Origin: Amoebophrya sp. A120
Taxonomy: Eukaryota > Sar > Dinophyceae > Syndiniales > Amoebophryaceae
Assembly (NCBI GenBank): GCA_905178155.1
Contig: CAJINV010000001.1
Coordinates: 11,280,640-11,344,639, forward strand
Length of the DNA: 64,000 bases
Direction: 5' to 3'
The first letter of the stretch is position 1. Each line of letters starts with the position of its first letter. Below, in pieces: positions 13,901-26,460 of the stretch. The position numbers and the translations under genes are program-made. The notes beneath the pieces are model-generated. The model was not told where the DNA came from, ran no database searches, and was given only the letters and a program-made list of their open reading frames with translations.

Positions 13901-16900
13901 CCGACGTCCCGTTTGCTTCTCCAGCGGTTTTCTTTGGACCCCATGACAACCGGCATCGGCTTTGCAGCGACTTTGCCGCTCTGTTCGCGGAAGAAGCGGC
14001 TGCAAAATCCCCGCAGATTGCGCAACAAGAAAAGGGAAACAACCAGAGTTGCCCAGACTTGAACTTGTTGCATCAAAGAGTGCCGCTAGTACCTCATCCA
14101 CCCGGCACGCAAAGGGACGAAGATCCCGGTCTTGTTTTCGGCACGCACGACATTCAGATTTCACAGTCAACGCTGGACGAAATAGACCAGATGTCACTGA
14201 CCCTAAGTCCGCCAAGCGGGGTCGTTCTCCCGCCACTTGTTCCGAATGCAACTACGAGCTGCGCGACCATCACCAATTCATGTTTGAGTGTCGGCAATGC
14301 TTCCAACTCCGTCCCCGAGTTCGCGCTAACGGGCTTCCCGGATTCTCCGGTCCGCAGTAGCTCTCTGGAGCAAGACTTTTCCCTTGGCTTGAACCTTCCG
14401 GCGCATCAAGAAGACCTTTTCCAACTGGACCAGGAGCAGAACCGCCTTGCGTTTGGAAGTACTATCCCGATGCTCCTGCCGCACGACAGGGACGACTGCG
14501 GCAAAAGTGTTGCAACCGGGAGAAGCACCCCCGGAGGACCGAACGAGTCGATCCTTTTTCAAGAGGCGGTTGCAGGCACTGGCACACCTGCTTCTCGACC
14601 TCCGCGCCCCATTCAGCTCCCGGAGCCTTCCTGGTCTACGTCTTCGACGGACATCAAAGATGGTGGAGCACCATCTCCTACTTCGTCCGAAAACGGCTGC
14701 GCGCCGCGCACCGCAGTTGAGGCGCCAGTTAGTCGCACGGATCCGCTTGCCCCGCTTCGCGTCATGGCGTTGCCTGCCGAGGCACCACTGGTGCTCCCGA
14801 TGTTGCCAATGATTCCGCAGCCGTTCATTCCGAAGGAGACCAGTGGGGGCCCAGACACGGACTCGACGCCAACTAGGAAACGAGCTGCTCTCCGCCAAGA
14901 ATGCAGTCCATCCTTAAACAAGTCGACGGCGCCTTCGGTAGAACGCGAGGGCGCGTCCAGCTCACTTCTAGGAGATGTCGCGCACCCGCCGCCCCGCACG
15001 TGCAGAAAGGTAGAGAACGTGGACCTTGTTCCAAGAGCAGATGCAGAGGTCGTCGCCACAACTTCGAACGAATTCAAGAACCAGTCAGCTGCTTGTGGTC
15101 AACAGCATTTCTCGACACAGTCTCAGTCTGCAATGTTACCCTCCCTGCATCTGCCGATCATAAATCGTGCGGAAATGGCAACAGCATCGTCGTTCGTGAG
15201 TTGGGAGTTTGCCGAGGACCAACACGGTGATGCTGACCATAATGTCAATGTTGATATTCTGCAGCTCAAGTCCTCAAACACAAACAACGGCACAACACAC
15301 GACCGCAGTGGCAGTGCTCCCGTCGAGTGCGAAATTTTCGGTGCAGGAGACCACCAGCTGCAGGAAGTAACCGGAAGCTGCGCGGCGGGACAGAAGTATG
15401 GACAGCTGTTTCACAAGCTTGAACACGAGGTGAAGGAGAAGACACCATCATCAAGGAGTGCCAGCGACGCAAAAAGCATCGCGATGAAGATGGCGCTCGG
15501 CACCTCTGGCACAAGCATGACGCCGAAACTGCATGAAGTAGCTGCTCCTTCTGATCCTCGTGGTGCGAAAGAGTTTCAGTTTTCATCTTCACCGACTGGA
15601 AGGGCAACAAGTCTGTCAGCATCGTTTTCGAAATCAATAAGCAGAGCGAAGAGCAGCAGCCAAAACCATGAAGACGAGCACGTCGGGCGTTGTATTGTTC
15701 AACAGACCCAGCAACAGCTCCTCGAACCTGTTGCGCACAATACACGATTCCGCCGTACGGCCGGAGGATCTCCGCGTTGCATTGGCGACGGTAAAGGAAG
15801 TAACTCCAGCTTCTCTCCGTCTGATTGCACACCCAGATCCGCGGCTGGCAGTGCTGTTTCTCCGTCGCAGCGCAGCGGTAAAGTTGCTTTTGCGCCGGTG
15901 CTCCCAAAAAATCGATGCTGGGCCGAGGACAAGGAAAATTTTTTCTACTCGTCCCACGACAACTCGCTCTCGACTTCTCCGGTGGCTGCTTCGTCTTCTG
16001 CCTGTCCTGCTTGGTCAACCGATGATGGTGGTCCAGGTCTGTCCGGAACGCCAAAGAAAAAAAAGACCAACATCATGGGGGCCATGTTGCTGCCCTCGTG
16101 CCTAGCATCTGCGCACGAGTTGTGTGCACCTTCACCTCAGGATGCGACAAGGCTGCAAGGCTGTAGTTCTACAGCAGCTGGCACAACAACTGGCGGTCCT
16201 TCTGCCAGCGATGAGCCAGCCGAGCAAGCAGAGCACGACAAGGATTCTGACGCCGGCGCTACAGATGGCAAGATTCCAGATCACGCAGTTCCTCTGGACG
16301 ATACCACGAGCGCCGATTGTACGAAAAATAGGACCGAAGCGAAGCACGAAGCAGGAGTGCTACAGGGGGAATCGACATCGATGATGAAAGATGAACTCCC
16401 GCTACTTTCTTCGCTACAGTCGTCCACGGCGCCGTTGCCGGGGTTTCGAAAGTCATTCAGCGACGACGATGATCTGATTTTGTTACCGTCCCCGACGAAG
16501 AAGTCGGTTTGGCGGCGCCGCAAACTCAGTTCAAGCGACAGTCCTTTCTGCGCAACCATCACAAAGGTCGAAGATGAAAACTCGAGCAGCTCCTCCTCTG
16601 CGCATCAAATTATCGCTTCTAAAACTACGAGTTGTAATGGCAACTCCTCTAGTGCTCCGTTTGACCTCAACATCGCTTGTGAGGTAGAGAAGCTTCCTTT
16701 GGATGATGAAGCAGTCGACCTCGACGAGGACAACGATGGTATTATACCAGCACAGCAGCAGAACTTCTACGGTGAAGAAGATGCCGGAGCTCCTTTCGAA
16801 ATGGTCATCTTCAACGAGCCGGGTCACGCACCAGACGACGCAGACCGTTCTCAGACGAACTCCAAATCGAGAATATCAGGCCGCCTGAACACGACCGCAT

Positions 16901-18741
16901 CTTCCCCGTTGCGCCGCTCCTCCGTCACAATGATGCCAAACCTCATGTCCTCGCGGTCTGCGCTGCCGGCCTCGTTTGTGTGCAGCCCGACAAGTGGAAG
17001 TGCTGGCTGCGCAAGTTCATCGTCGACCTCGCTGGTTGCAGCTCCTTCACCCGGTGCTTCCGTGGGAACAAGCTCCCCAGCAGCACTACAAGAGGAAAGA
17101 ACATCAAATACCAACGGCACGAGGAGGACTAGCACGAAAGGCACGAATGCGACTTGTGCTGGCAACAATTATTCATGTTCTTCGCACGCGCAGCTGACGA
17201 ACGGGAACGGTACAACTTCAAAAACCCACGGTGCTCCGGGCAGCTCGCATGCGATGAACCAGCACTCGTCCCTTTTTCAGTTTCCACATGTCATGAGCGA
17301 GGAGCTCTCCTGGTCCGACCCGATCATGGAGCAGACATTTCGGCACTACCTGGAGTTGAGCATTCGCACCCACATCATGATTTGTCGCAAGCGTGCTGAA
17401 AGGCAAAAACAAACCAAGGCCGATTTCTCGAAGGACTACGTCCCCTCCGCCACTGCGACCGCGAGCTCCTCTGCGGCAAAAACGAAAAAGCGGCACTCCC
17501 GCTCTGCGTCTTCGGCTTGTTCCACTTGTTTGGATGCTACTACAATTACAGCAGCCGGCGGCGGCCTTCTCCCTGTCATCAAGCCCAAGGGTGAGGGTTC
17601 GACACCGGGGTCGCCGAAGATGAACGGGGAGACTAGGACAAGCCCAAACTCAAAAGGCCTCGAAAAGAGTTCAGCTGCCCGTGGTGAAGGTCAACATCTC
17701 CACACCAGTAGTGTCGAGACCTCTACTGCTGGAGCAGGCCGGGGTGCTCGAAACAATGAACCAGAGAGGATGCCGGCATCGCAGCTGCCCAAGGAGCAGC
17801 AGGAGCGATCATTCCCAAGCGACCCGAGCCCTGTCGCAGTCGAAGCTCCCGGCGTCAGCACGGCGCAGCCACAAGGTCGAATAATTGCTGCAAATATGAT
17901 GGCGAGCGCGGAGGAGGACGAGAACCATAAACTGCAAACCAACAGCACAAAGGACGTTGTTTTTCATCTTGCCGAAGATAGTCAGCCTCATCTTCTGCAT
18001 CTGAAAAGCCTTCCCGCAACTTTCTCGGCCTCTACGACATGCACGGCTCCGAGCAATGGCGACGTGCACATGGCGCGCGCCGGTGGAGATGAAGGCAAAA
18101 ATTCTGCTGCAGCTACAACTTCTAGTGCCGGCAGCAGCCCCGTACAACTTTTGAACGTCGGGCACGGGTGTGAAGAGACTCCAGTAATGAAGACGACCTC
18201 GATTTCCTCTACAACGAACATCAATATGACTCCGGCTTTGATGGCTGATAGAAGCACTCCGATGCCGCACGCGAAAAAACTTGACCTACATCAAGGAAAT
18301 GCCAGCGATGATCTGCTGGTGTATCATTCGCCGACCGGCGATTCGCACCAGGCGGGCGTCGTCGGAGAAGTAGTAACGGGCGGGGATAAAAACCATAACC
18401 ATCTTTTTCAGGACTGCGCCCTAGTAAGGCATGACTACCACGACACTTCTTCGATCCTCAACTTTCCACCTCAGACCTCGGAGCAACGGAACGAGCATGA
18501 CGTCGAGTGTAGTTTTGTGGACCTAGAGGACGATGATGAAGACGAAGAAGAAATTGAGGATTCGGATTTTGACGCTATTGCGACTGCGTTTCTTGTGCGC
18601 TCCAATAGTGCACCGCACCCTGACGCGTACTACACACGGCTACGCGAGGACACGCACAGCCTGCTAGGCGTATTTGAGGAAGAGGTGGCGATCGTGGCAC
18701 CAACAGTAAGTAAAAAAGGAAAAGAACCTTCTGGCGCGTAA
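7901..18741 (+). CDS. Giant ubiquitin-like + phosphatidylinositol 4-kinase (PI4K gamma / UbDK-like)
   Basis: Exons are 7901-8009, 8172-11524, 11739-12275 and 12565 to at least 18705, all in frame with GT-AG borders. The protein is about 3,390 residues. Residues 19-155 resemble a ubiquitin-like domain with an insert (ELKLYRLRG; PDDLRIIYKGIEI). About 900 Ser/Thr-rich residues follow. The lipid-kinase domain starts near residue 1077: the FFKPRDEE and CREVAAYVIDQGYAGVPPTV segments match plant PI4K gamma. In exon 3, ILDVRILNMDRNEGN holds the catalytic Asp1214 and PIDHG holds the metal-binding Asp1270. Exon 4 opens with AATILLQVCAGEGLTLYDIG, the expected end of the kinase domain. A tail of about 2,000 low-complexity residues with acidic runs then follows. 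Plant relatives are roughly 600 residues. It should phosphorylate phosphatidylinositol at the 4 position. A good donor at 18706 suggests a further 3' exon that I could not fix; without splicing the frame stops at 18741. Confidence 0.8.
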
Positions 18742-21700
18742 GAAAAAGAATAAGACTAAGCCGATGAGTTCTCTACAACCTCCGCACAAGCGTAGTTAAT
18801 ATAGATGACTCTTGCTCACAACACAACTTTCGTTGGCGTTGGCAATGGCATTCACTTCACGTGATGTAGTACTACAAACTGATGACCTACAAATTTAAAT
18901 TTTGATTTTGTATCTCGTTCATTTTTTCTAGTTGGCAACGACAGCGATCGTTTATTACTATTTATTTCAACTCACAAGCCCCAGGCCCAGCCCGACAATG
19001 CGGCACATCAGTACCAGCTGATGAGTTCAGATCGAGTTGTATTCTGTAGCTGTAAAAAAGCACACATCTAACGACGAGGAGCACTGTAGCTCTGTCTTGT
19101 TTCCCTTTCAGTAAAATGAATATAGGCAAAAATATTATACCGGAATACGATATCCGTATCCTATCTCGTGGGCCGTGCTTCGCTAGTACGACCTTGCGAG
19201 TTTTGTCGTCTCGACCCGACCATGAGTTTGAAGAAGGTTTTCACCTCATCAAGAGCGCAAGTAAAAGACGGACCAACGCTAAAAACTGACGCGAACAACG
19301 AGGACTACGAAAGCCACCGGAGTTCGCCAGCACTTCTTTGAGGCACGACGTGCCATACTGTACTTTGTCTGCTAAAAAAAACGGCAAAAAATAGAAATAG
19401 TAAAAACCCGACCACGTCGTCCTCGTCGTGATGGTTTCAAGCACTGACTTACTCCCTAGCATTCGGCGCTGTTGGCATGGCCTGCGTTGTAGCATCAGCT
19501 TTACTTTCTTTTGAATCTGGAGCTGGAGAGGACGTTGGTTCGTCGCCTTTAGCAATGCCGGAACGATAATGACATGAAGACCGACGGAAAATAGGGCAGG
19601 TAAGAGCTGACTAAAGTGGAAGATTAAGATATCGTGCTCCTGCCAGTGACACAATACTTGTCGTGTTATAATGTAGTACTAAAACAGTTTCATTTTTTTC
19701 TCTACAAACTAAAGGTAGCACACCTGTGAGTCAATAAAAAGAAAAATTACAGCGAGAAGCGGCGGCTTGGGCTACGGACAAGAAGCTATAGTACGAAACT
19801 TGCCTCAGTCACTGTCTAGAGCTAGTTGTAGAGAACCTAACAAGTACTCGCGGCAAGGGCAACAGGCTACTCTGTACTTAGTTGTATTGTCAAATCGAAA
19901 ACGCCACAAAGTGCTTCAAGTTGGATCATGCTGCCGTACTTGTATAAAGATAGCGAAGCACCATCAGTCTTTTGGTCGACGATGTTGGTGCTGTGATCAT
20001 GATGTGAATCGAAGCAAGTGTCGGGAGGCAACATTCAACAATACTTATCGAGCCTTCGACTTATACGAAGCAATGATGCCCGGATTCCTTGCTACCACGT
20101 TGCAGGTTTGGAAAATGGAAAGAAAACGAAGACGACGAAAGCACAGTGCAGCGTACAAAGACTTTGACTAGGTGGAGTTCACCATGAGAGTTTCAAGAAT
20201 TTCAAACCTGACTACGAACCACTGGACCGAATGCGTGTGACGCTAGTGCCGCGCAATCTGTTTGCGTTGCAAGCGCACCTGCGTCCACGAAAAGTACGAT
20301 TTTTGTCAGAAAGTAAACTTAGAAATGAATCCAGCAAATACTTAGAACAACGAGAATATATTTTGGATTGGCGCTGCAGTTTTCTGCTTCTGTCAACAAA
20401 ATCAGAACTAAGTATCGCAAGTGGTGTGCGACTTTTAAACCTATTCTTGTTCATCTTCTTCCGAGCTGCAGTCATAGATACCCCTTTATTCGCGTCAGGT
20501 GGTCTTTCCTCTTTTGCATCTTTCACTTCCTGTCTGGTATATTTCATTCTTCGTTCTGTCCTGCAGTCGTGTTTCAATTTGCTTTCTCCTTCTGTGCTCA
20601 TGGTTTCTAAACGTAGAACTAGACTAGAGTAGAGGAAATACATCATCATCAACAATCTAGCTAGGCTGTTAGGTCGAAAAGCTCTCGGCCTCGGGTGCAG
20701 CTCCTCCTGCAAGCAAGAGATGGTGCCGTGAGTTCGAGAAAAATGCATGCGGCACCAACTTTCGGTCATTTGTCTCTTGACTCTTTGTGGTGAAACCCAG
20801 AAGAAACAGAAATTTGAAAAACTAACCGTAAGCAGTCGCAGAAACGACATAACAAGCTAACAGATCAGCTGGATCGTCACGAACACGATGTGATTTGTAA
20901 GCCGAAGAGACGGACGAAAAGAATAAAGTACAAGTAGCATAGGGTTGGGGAAAATACAATAAGGAGCCACCACCGCTGCGGCCGCCCCGGCGCACTTTTA
21001 CACAAGAAAGACGGCCCATAGCCATAGACACACCCAGACGCAAAATTTAACGTGTTACAACAGGAGCCGTGATGATATTTATTAGTATGATCAGTCAAAA
21101 ATCTACTACTACCTGTTAATGAACGCAAGCAGCGAGGAGCCACTCTTGCTGCCACGGACCATCTCGATTTGCAAATGTAAAAAAGTATTGCTTGGATGTG
21201 TCGATGTTGAAGCGGACGCCCAAAAGCGTGAGGATCAGCTGGAGTTAGAAAAACCCCTTTTTCAGCAGCACTCCCACTCCCTTCTAAAGCTGTTTTGTCA
21301 TCATCCCTACATAACTTGAATAATTACTGGAGTAGTATACTTTCTATTGTCGCCATCCAGCGCCGTGGGGAACTAGTGCGAGATGGACTGGTGGATGGAC
21401 GTGGTGCACTACCTATGTCATATGATTCGTCTACGTTAGCGTTTGATATTATTTTCATTTGTCGCGAAACAAGCGCATTCGACGAGGAAGGCGAACAGAT
21501 ATAAACACGGGCAGACCTACTTTCGCTTTCTCTCGTTGCTTGCACAGAAGGGACCAGAAGCATCTGCTAATAGCCAGGTTGAGATTGTTGAAAAAAAAGA
21601 AACTAAATCAAAAACCAGCTGCAGCCACAAAATTGCAGCCCCTATAGATTTTTGTCAAAATGTTAATGTGAGAACGTTCGAGTGGTAAGTGCTTCTGATC

Positions 21701-22238
21701 ACAAACAGTTACGGTAAAAAAATCTGAATGGTAGAAATGCCCGGCCTTTGTTACGAGAGGAAATCGTGAAGATGCTCAAAGAAGAATGTAATTGAAAGTG
21801 ATGCGATCTCGATCCTGTCGTGCTGCCAGAATTTTGCAAAAAAGTAAAAGAACGGAACATCTGCGGCGACATCAAAAAGTTCGAACGACAACGATCTAAA
21901 AGAAGTAGGTGAAAGAAAAACAAGGTCTCAGTTTGGATCAAATTCAAATTGGGCTCTTAGCTCAAACCGAAACCGCGCACTTTACTTAGTGAATGTACTT
22001 ACTATCCAGCCTACCTTTCAATTTCATACTCATACAGGTGCTTAGAGGTAGTGCCGCACATCTCGTCACGAAGCAGAGAAACTAGAAACACTCAAAGAAA
22101 CTCAATCGAAGGAGAACAATCAAAAACTTCAAGACGCGTAAGTCTAAGTGGAAACTTATTTTATTTTCGTCGACTAACCCTACCCTTTGCTCTTTGAGTT
22201 TGACATTGACTTCGTGATCATCAGAAAACATAAATATC
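18742..22238. other. Intergenic region, about 3.5 kb
   Basis: Probably contains the 3' end of the giant kinase gene: acceptor-like sites near 18932 and 18988 both open short terminal frames. Otherwise the sequence is AT-rich. A 212-codon frame on the - strand (20212-20850) opposes the local gene polarity and has no recognisable domain. Confidence 0.3.
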
Positions 22239-23540
22239 ATGGGCGAGCAGTCTGAGCCAAAGTCCGCCTTGGCGGCACTGATGGCCAAAAAGAAGGCGCA
22301 GAAGAAGGGAGCCAAGGCAACACCGACTGAGGTATTTGTTCCTTTTTTGTACGTTTCAGTTGGTTCGGAAAACTAGAAAGAGCTCCCCTCAATCTCTTTC
22401 ATTTGCATCTTCTACGTAGAACAATTCCAATTCTCTTTCTTTTTCTATTTGGTCTTAGTCATTCACCTACCTCGTCCTCTAATTATTTTGATAAACCTAA
22501 CAACCCAACCGCAGGGACAGGACGCAAGCGCAAATGTTCCCACGACCCCTGCACGAAAAGCTGCCGCCGCTGAAGAACAAGAAGCATCGTCCCCCGCACA
22601 AAAAACCACGCAAAGCGCGAAAGCCTCCTCAGCCACAGCCGCCTCCTCTTCCTCGTCCACCTCCGAGTGGAAAAAGGCGTATGAAATCGAGCAAGACCGG
22701 ATGGCGAAGTTTGGGTTGCGGATCAACACCATGCAGGCGGACGGGGCGTGCCTTTTCAGGTCGTTTGCGGAACAAATGTTCGAGGATTGTGACCGGCACC
22801 AGGAGGTGCGGGACCGGTGCGTGGACTTTTTGTCCCAGAACCGACCGGAATTTGAGCCATTTCTCGCCGAAGACGAGCCCTACGAGGTGTACCTGAAGCA
22901 GATGCGGCACCCGCAAACCTGGGGCGGCGATATGGAAATTCAAGCCCTGTCGAAGCTGTACGAGGTGAATGTCGCGGTTTTCGTACCCAGCACATACACC
23001 CTCAGCGCCGCCGCCGTGGAACAGCTCGAGAACGAAAAAGTGGCACGGCAGAGGGAAACAATGAAGAAAAAGGCCCAACCCTTGTGGCTGCAAGAACAGA
23101 AAGTAAAGGACAGTACCGGAGGCGTCGCTGCGGGTGAGAACGTCGAGAAGGAGGAAATAATATTAAAAGAAGAAGACGCCGCGGCTCTTAAAACTACTCT
23201 TAGGAGCCCTAGTGAGTTGCTGCAGCGTGAGTTTGGCGGCCATGCACAAGTGGTAGAAATGTACAATTTCAGTGTGGAAGCCGCACCGGTTGTTGCGCTA
23301 TCGTACCATCCTCATTACCATCTGGGCCGACACTACAACGCAGTGCGGCGTTTGCGGCTGCCAAGCGGATCACAAGAAGTTGTACGTGACGGGGCGCAAG
23401 ACGCCGGGGCGCACCCAACCGTGCCAGGTCTCACTGAGCATATGAAAGTAGCGCACGACGAGAAAAAAAGGCAGGAAGCTGCTGTCGCAGCGGAAAAAGC
23501 AAAACCTGTCAAGAAAACAGCAAAGGACATATTCGGATAG
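22239..23540 (+). CDS. OTU-family cysteine protease (deubiquitinase)
   Basis: Exons are 22239-22331 and 22515-23540, phase 0, GT-AG, giving 372 residues. An Ala/Ser/Lys-rich N-terminus (to about residue 85) precedes the OTU domain. The active-site loop MQADGACLFRSFAEQMF contains Asp107 and the nucleophile Cys110. Conserved OTU features follow (a WGGDMEIQALSKLYEVNVAV segment), and the histidine of the HYNAVRRL motif at about residue 304 completes the triad. A charged, Glu/Lys-rich insertion of about 70 residues separates these blocks, in frame with no splice signal. A Lys-rich tail ends the protein. By family it cleaves ubiquitin or a ubiquitin-like protein from substrates. The layout is closest to OTUD3/OTUD6-like enzymes, but linkage preference cannot be read from the sequence. 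The start is the first ATG, in a lysine-rich exon. Confidence 0.88.
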
Positions 23541-24261
23541 TTATCTCCCCTACATACAACAAGCGACACATGGGCACCACGCAGCGACATTATTTATCGA
23601 CAAAAATCGGAAAATTTCCAACAAAAGAACAAAAGAGAACAGAAGCAGCAAGATATCCAATTGCTGATGACGGATGATCGTCCGTGGATTGTTCCCAAAT
23701 CATGTCGCTTACCTTCACAACGACATGGTGTTCATATCGTTGACTTGTTGTCGTTGCCCTTGCGCAAGTGAGGCTACTACAACTTGTTGGACATTCACCA
23801 GTGCCAGTGGTGTGTCGTTTGTGGACGTAAAGAATGTGTCTCTTCCGTGTCGTGGTGTTGAACGCAGCATCATCTTGTTGCAGTCAAATGCATCCTCGTC
23901 GTCTTGAAAGTGGTTGCCAAGATGCCTGCGTGTGATAAAAGGGAGCGAGTCGCTTCCGCTCTGTATCTCGGCTGCGACTGGCTGGATGAGATCATCCACC
24001 AGGATGATGCTTCGTGTGAGAGAGCAGTGCCAGGCACGACCAGGACGGACCCCGTGGCACGGCGCAGCTGCTAGTCATCTAGATCGTGCCAGACTCAGAC
24101 AAGACTTCTTTTCCTAGTGGTCCATCTCTATCTCTAAAAAGCATATTTCAGCAAAGGCTCCTGCAGAACCACACTGAGGCTAGTTTCATAGATGAAACAG
24201 GTAGTCGTACGCCGTAGTCGTTGAAGTAGTAGTTTTTCTTTTTCCAGCAGAGCTAGAGAAA
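23541..24261. other. Intergenic region
   Basis: About 720 bp with only short unsupported frames on both strands. Nothing else recognised. Confidence 0.3.
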
Positions 24262-26460
24262 ATGTCGATTGACCAGTACCTGTATGCCGACCAAAAGGCA
24301 ATGTACATTTTCGCCGCCGTGGCGGGTGGCGTGCTCATGACCGGCGGCCTATTCAGTGCCTGCTGCTCCCGCGATGCCGGATTTCTTCTGGGTGCATTTA
24401 CTGTGTCAGTGCTGGGGATCAGCCTGATCGTCGTGGCAGTGCTCGGCCAACAGAGCCACGGGTAAGCTTGCGCTTCTGGATCTCCTCGATGTGATTGTGA
24501 GTCAGGAGCTTGAGGATTCCTACACACGACGATCGTCCCATTTTTGTTGATGTGCCTAGTCCACTAAATCAAACAGAAGCCGCAAAACCAAAAGAATAAA
24601 ACCAAAACAATTTGTTCTGCAATTTTCCAGGCTTGCCCGTGCGACGTCGGTAATAGAGGCCAACACAGACGAGACCTGGAGTATCCCCGCCTTGCTGCAC
24701 GGGGTGATGGCTATCGGCGGTCTGATCGCAATTGTTGCCTGGGCCGGCATGCTGGGCGCCACACGCGGGCTGAAAAACTGCGTCGCCGCTTATTTGTTGA
24801 CAACATTACTTTCGGGTGCAGCCCTTCTCGGCACCGGCTTCGGGCTACTCGGCTTCATCGAGACCGCGACGCCACAGATCCTCCGACAAGTAGGCTCCTT
24901 CTGTCAAAAAGACACCTATCCCCAGCTGTACAGGGAGCTCCAGTGCACGGACGAACTCGACGGCAACAGCGTTGGCCTGCAACAGGGCCTCGACAAAGAT
25001 GCCGCGGAGGAAGGCTGCAACGGCACCTGCCAAAATAAGTATGTAGATAGTACCTTGACTTTTTTATTACAGTCTTTCCGTTTCACTCGCGAATTCTGAA
25101 AATGCTAGTGCGTGGAGCTGTGATGCCTTCTTTTGTCGATTCGTCTCTACTGCTCAGTGAGAATCGCCACAGCATTGACTCGCTGTCTAGCTGCATCAAG
25201 AGTAGAAGCAATCAAACTACTTTCCTCCTCAACATACGACCAGGGTTTCCGTTTTGAAGAAGATGGGTGGTTGCGACATGCTCACCTATTTGTGCACCCG
25301 TAATACGTACGGTCTCGTGGGCGAGGGCGGCGTGATATGGAAGCGAACCGCCCCCGAGGTTTTGTCCGGGGTCTGCCTGTTGCCGCGAAACACCCGACCA
25401 CCCATGGTTTGGCTCTCGTTCGGGCCCAGACCAAGCATGACGGCGGCGGAGAGTACGCTGGAGTACTGCCGTGACGCCTGCAACAAGGACTTGGACTGCA
25501 CGGGGTTTAGCTACTTGAAAGCCCGCAGGGAGTGCGCACTTCTCAGCCCAAATAACCCGGACTGGATAATAAATCTGCACCTGGCGAAGGGCGAGAAGAA
25601 AGTAGAGCACTGGAAGCAAATCAAGCACGTGGCGACAGACAGTACTCCTTCTAGTCTGCTGCTCAGTTATTTCCTGAATTCATTCAAGATAAGTTCATTT
25701 CTAGGACCACTTACTTCTGGTGTGAGTGTCTGAGCTAATTGTAGATGAGTCCGTCTGCCTGGTCTTCAAATCTGGTTTTGTTACGGTACATAGCATGAGG
25801 AAAAAAACACGCACCTTGATGAAATTGGCATTGTCTATCGCGAAGCTAACGTCGACACCCGCAAACCGTTGAATAAAACTCAAATCTGCAGCCACTGAAA
25901 AGGATCTCTCGATGTACGATCTGGATACGCCCGCAGACTTCGGCATAAGCGACAAGTACGGACCCATCGTAACCGTTCACCCCGATGAGGATGTGGAGTG
26001 CTACGTAAAAACCACCACGAGGCTCGTATCGCGCCTCCTCGGCTTCATTTCCGCGCTCGCACTGTTGCTGCTCGGGCTAGGGGTAAGTAACAAAGTGCGT
26101 AGTGCAGTTTGATGTGCGATGAAATTCATTGAACAGGAGGATTCACTTGCTTTTTCATGCTACTAGTGCTAGTGGCTTCTCGTCCTCGTCAACCTCAACA
26201 TGCACGAGCAGCCTGCTAGAAAAATAGCAGCAGTCACAACTGAAACTGTCCCGTCTGACAATCAGGTATTGCTGTGCTGCAGCACCTTGCACGGTCTTTT
26301 CCTCTTCATGAGCCGCAGAAGACGAGCCAAGACGGACCCTGCACTGAGCGGTCTGCTCTACGCAATGTTTTGCCCCTGCCTCCCAGGTGGCAATGCCGTT
26401 CTCGACATGGGTGAGCCTTTGAACGATGTGGAAGACGACACTGACGAGCCAATGGAGTAA
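24262..26460 (+). CDS. Multi-pass membrane protein with Cys-rich PAN/Apple-like ectodomain
   Basis: Exons are 24262-24461, 24631-25038, 25244-25641, 25892-26082 and 26266-26460. All are GT-AG with phases that match, giving 463 residues. The N-terminal third has about four transmembrane segments (for example IFAAVAGGVLMTGGLF, VSVLGISLIVVAVLG, GVMAIGGLIAIVAWAGM, LLSGAALLGTGFGLLGF). A Cys-rich domain of about 200 residues follows, presumably extracellular or lumenal. It includes the spacing CRDACNKDLDCTGFSYLKAR followed by EC, which matches the core of PAN/Apple modules. A last hydrophobic segment (LLGFISALALLLLGLG) and a short acidic cytosolic tail ending DDTDEPME complete it. The layout resembles a surface adhesion or receptor-like protein, but the family is not recognised. 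Function is inference only. Confidence 0.72.

Noticed and set aside
15266-16054. 262-codon antisense frame inside the giant kinase exon
   Set aside because: Shadow of the 6-kb + coding exon; long antisense frames follow from its codon composition.
19767-20171. 134-codon + frame after the kinase gene
   Set aside because: Basic, Cys/Arg-rich translation with no domain and no ATG-linked splice model; resembles AT-rich noncoding DNA.
20212-20850. 212-codon - frame with a hydrophobic N-terminus
   Set aside because: It lies in AT-rich intergenic DNA, opposes the + polarity, is basic and domain-free, and has open frames on the other strand too.
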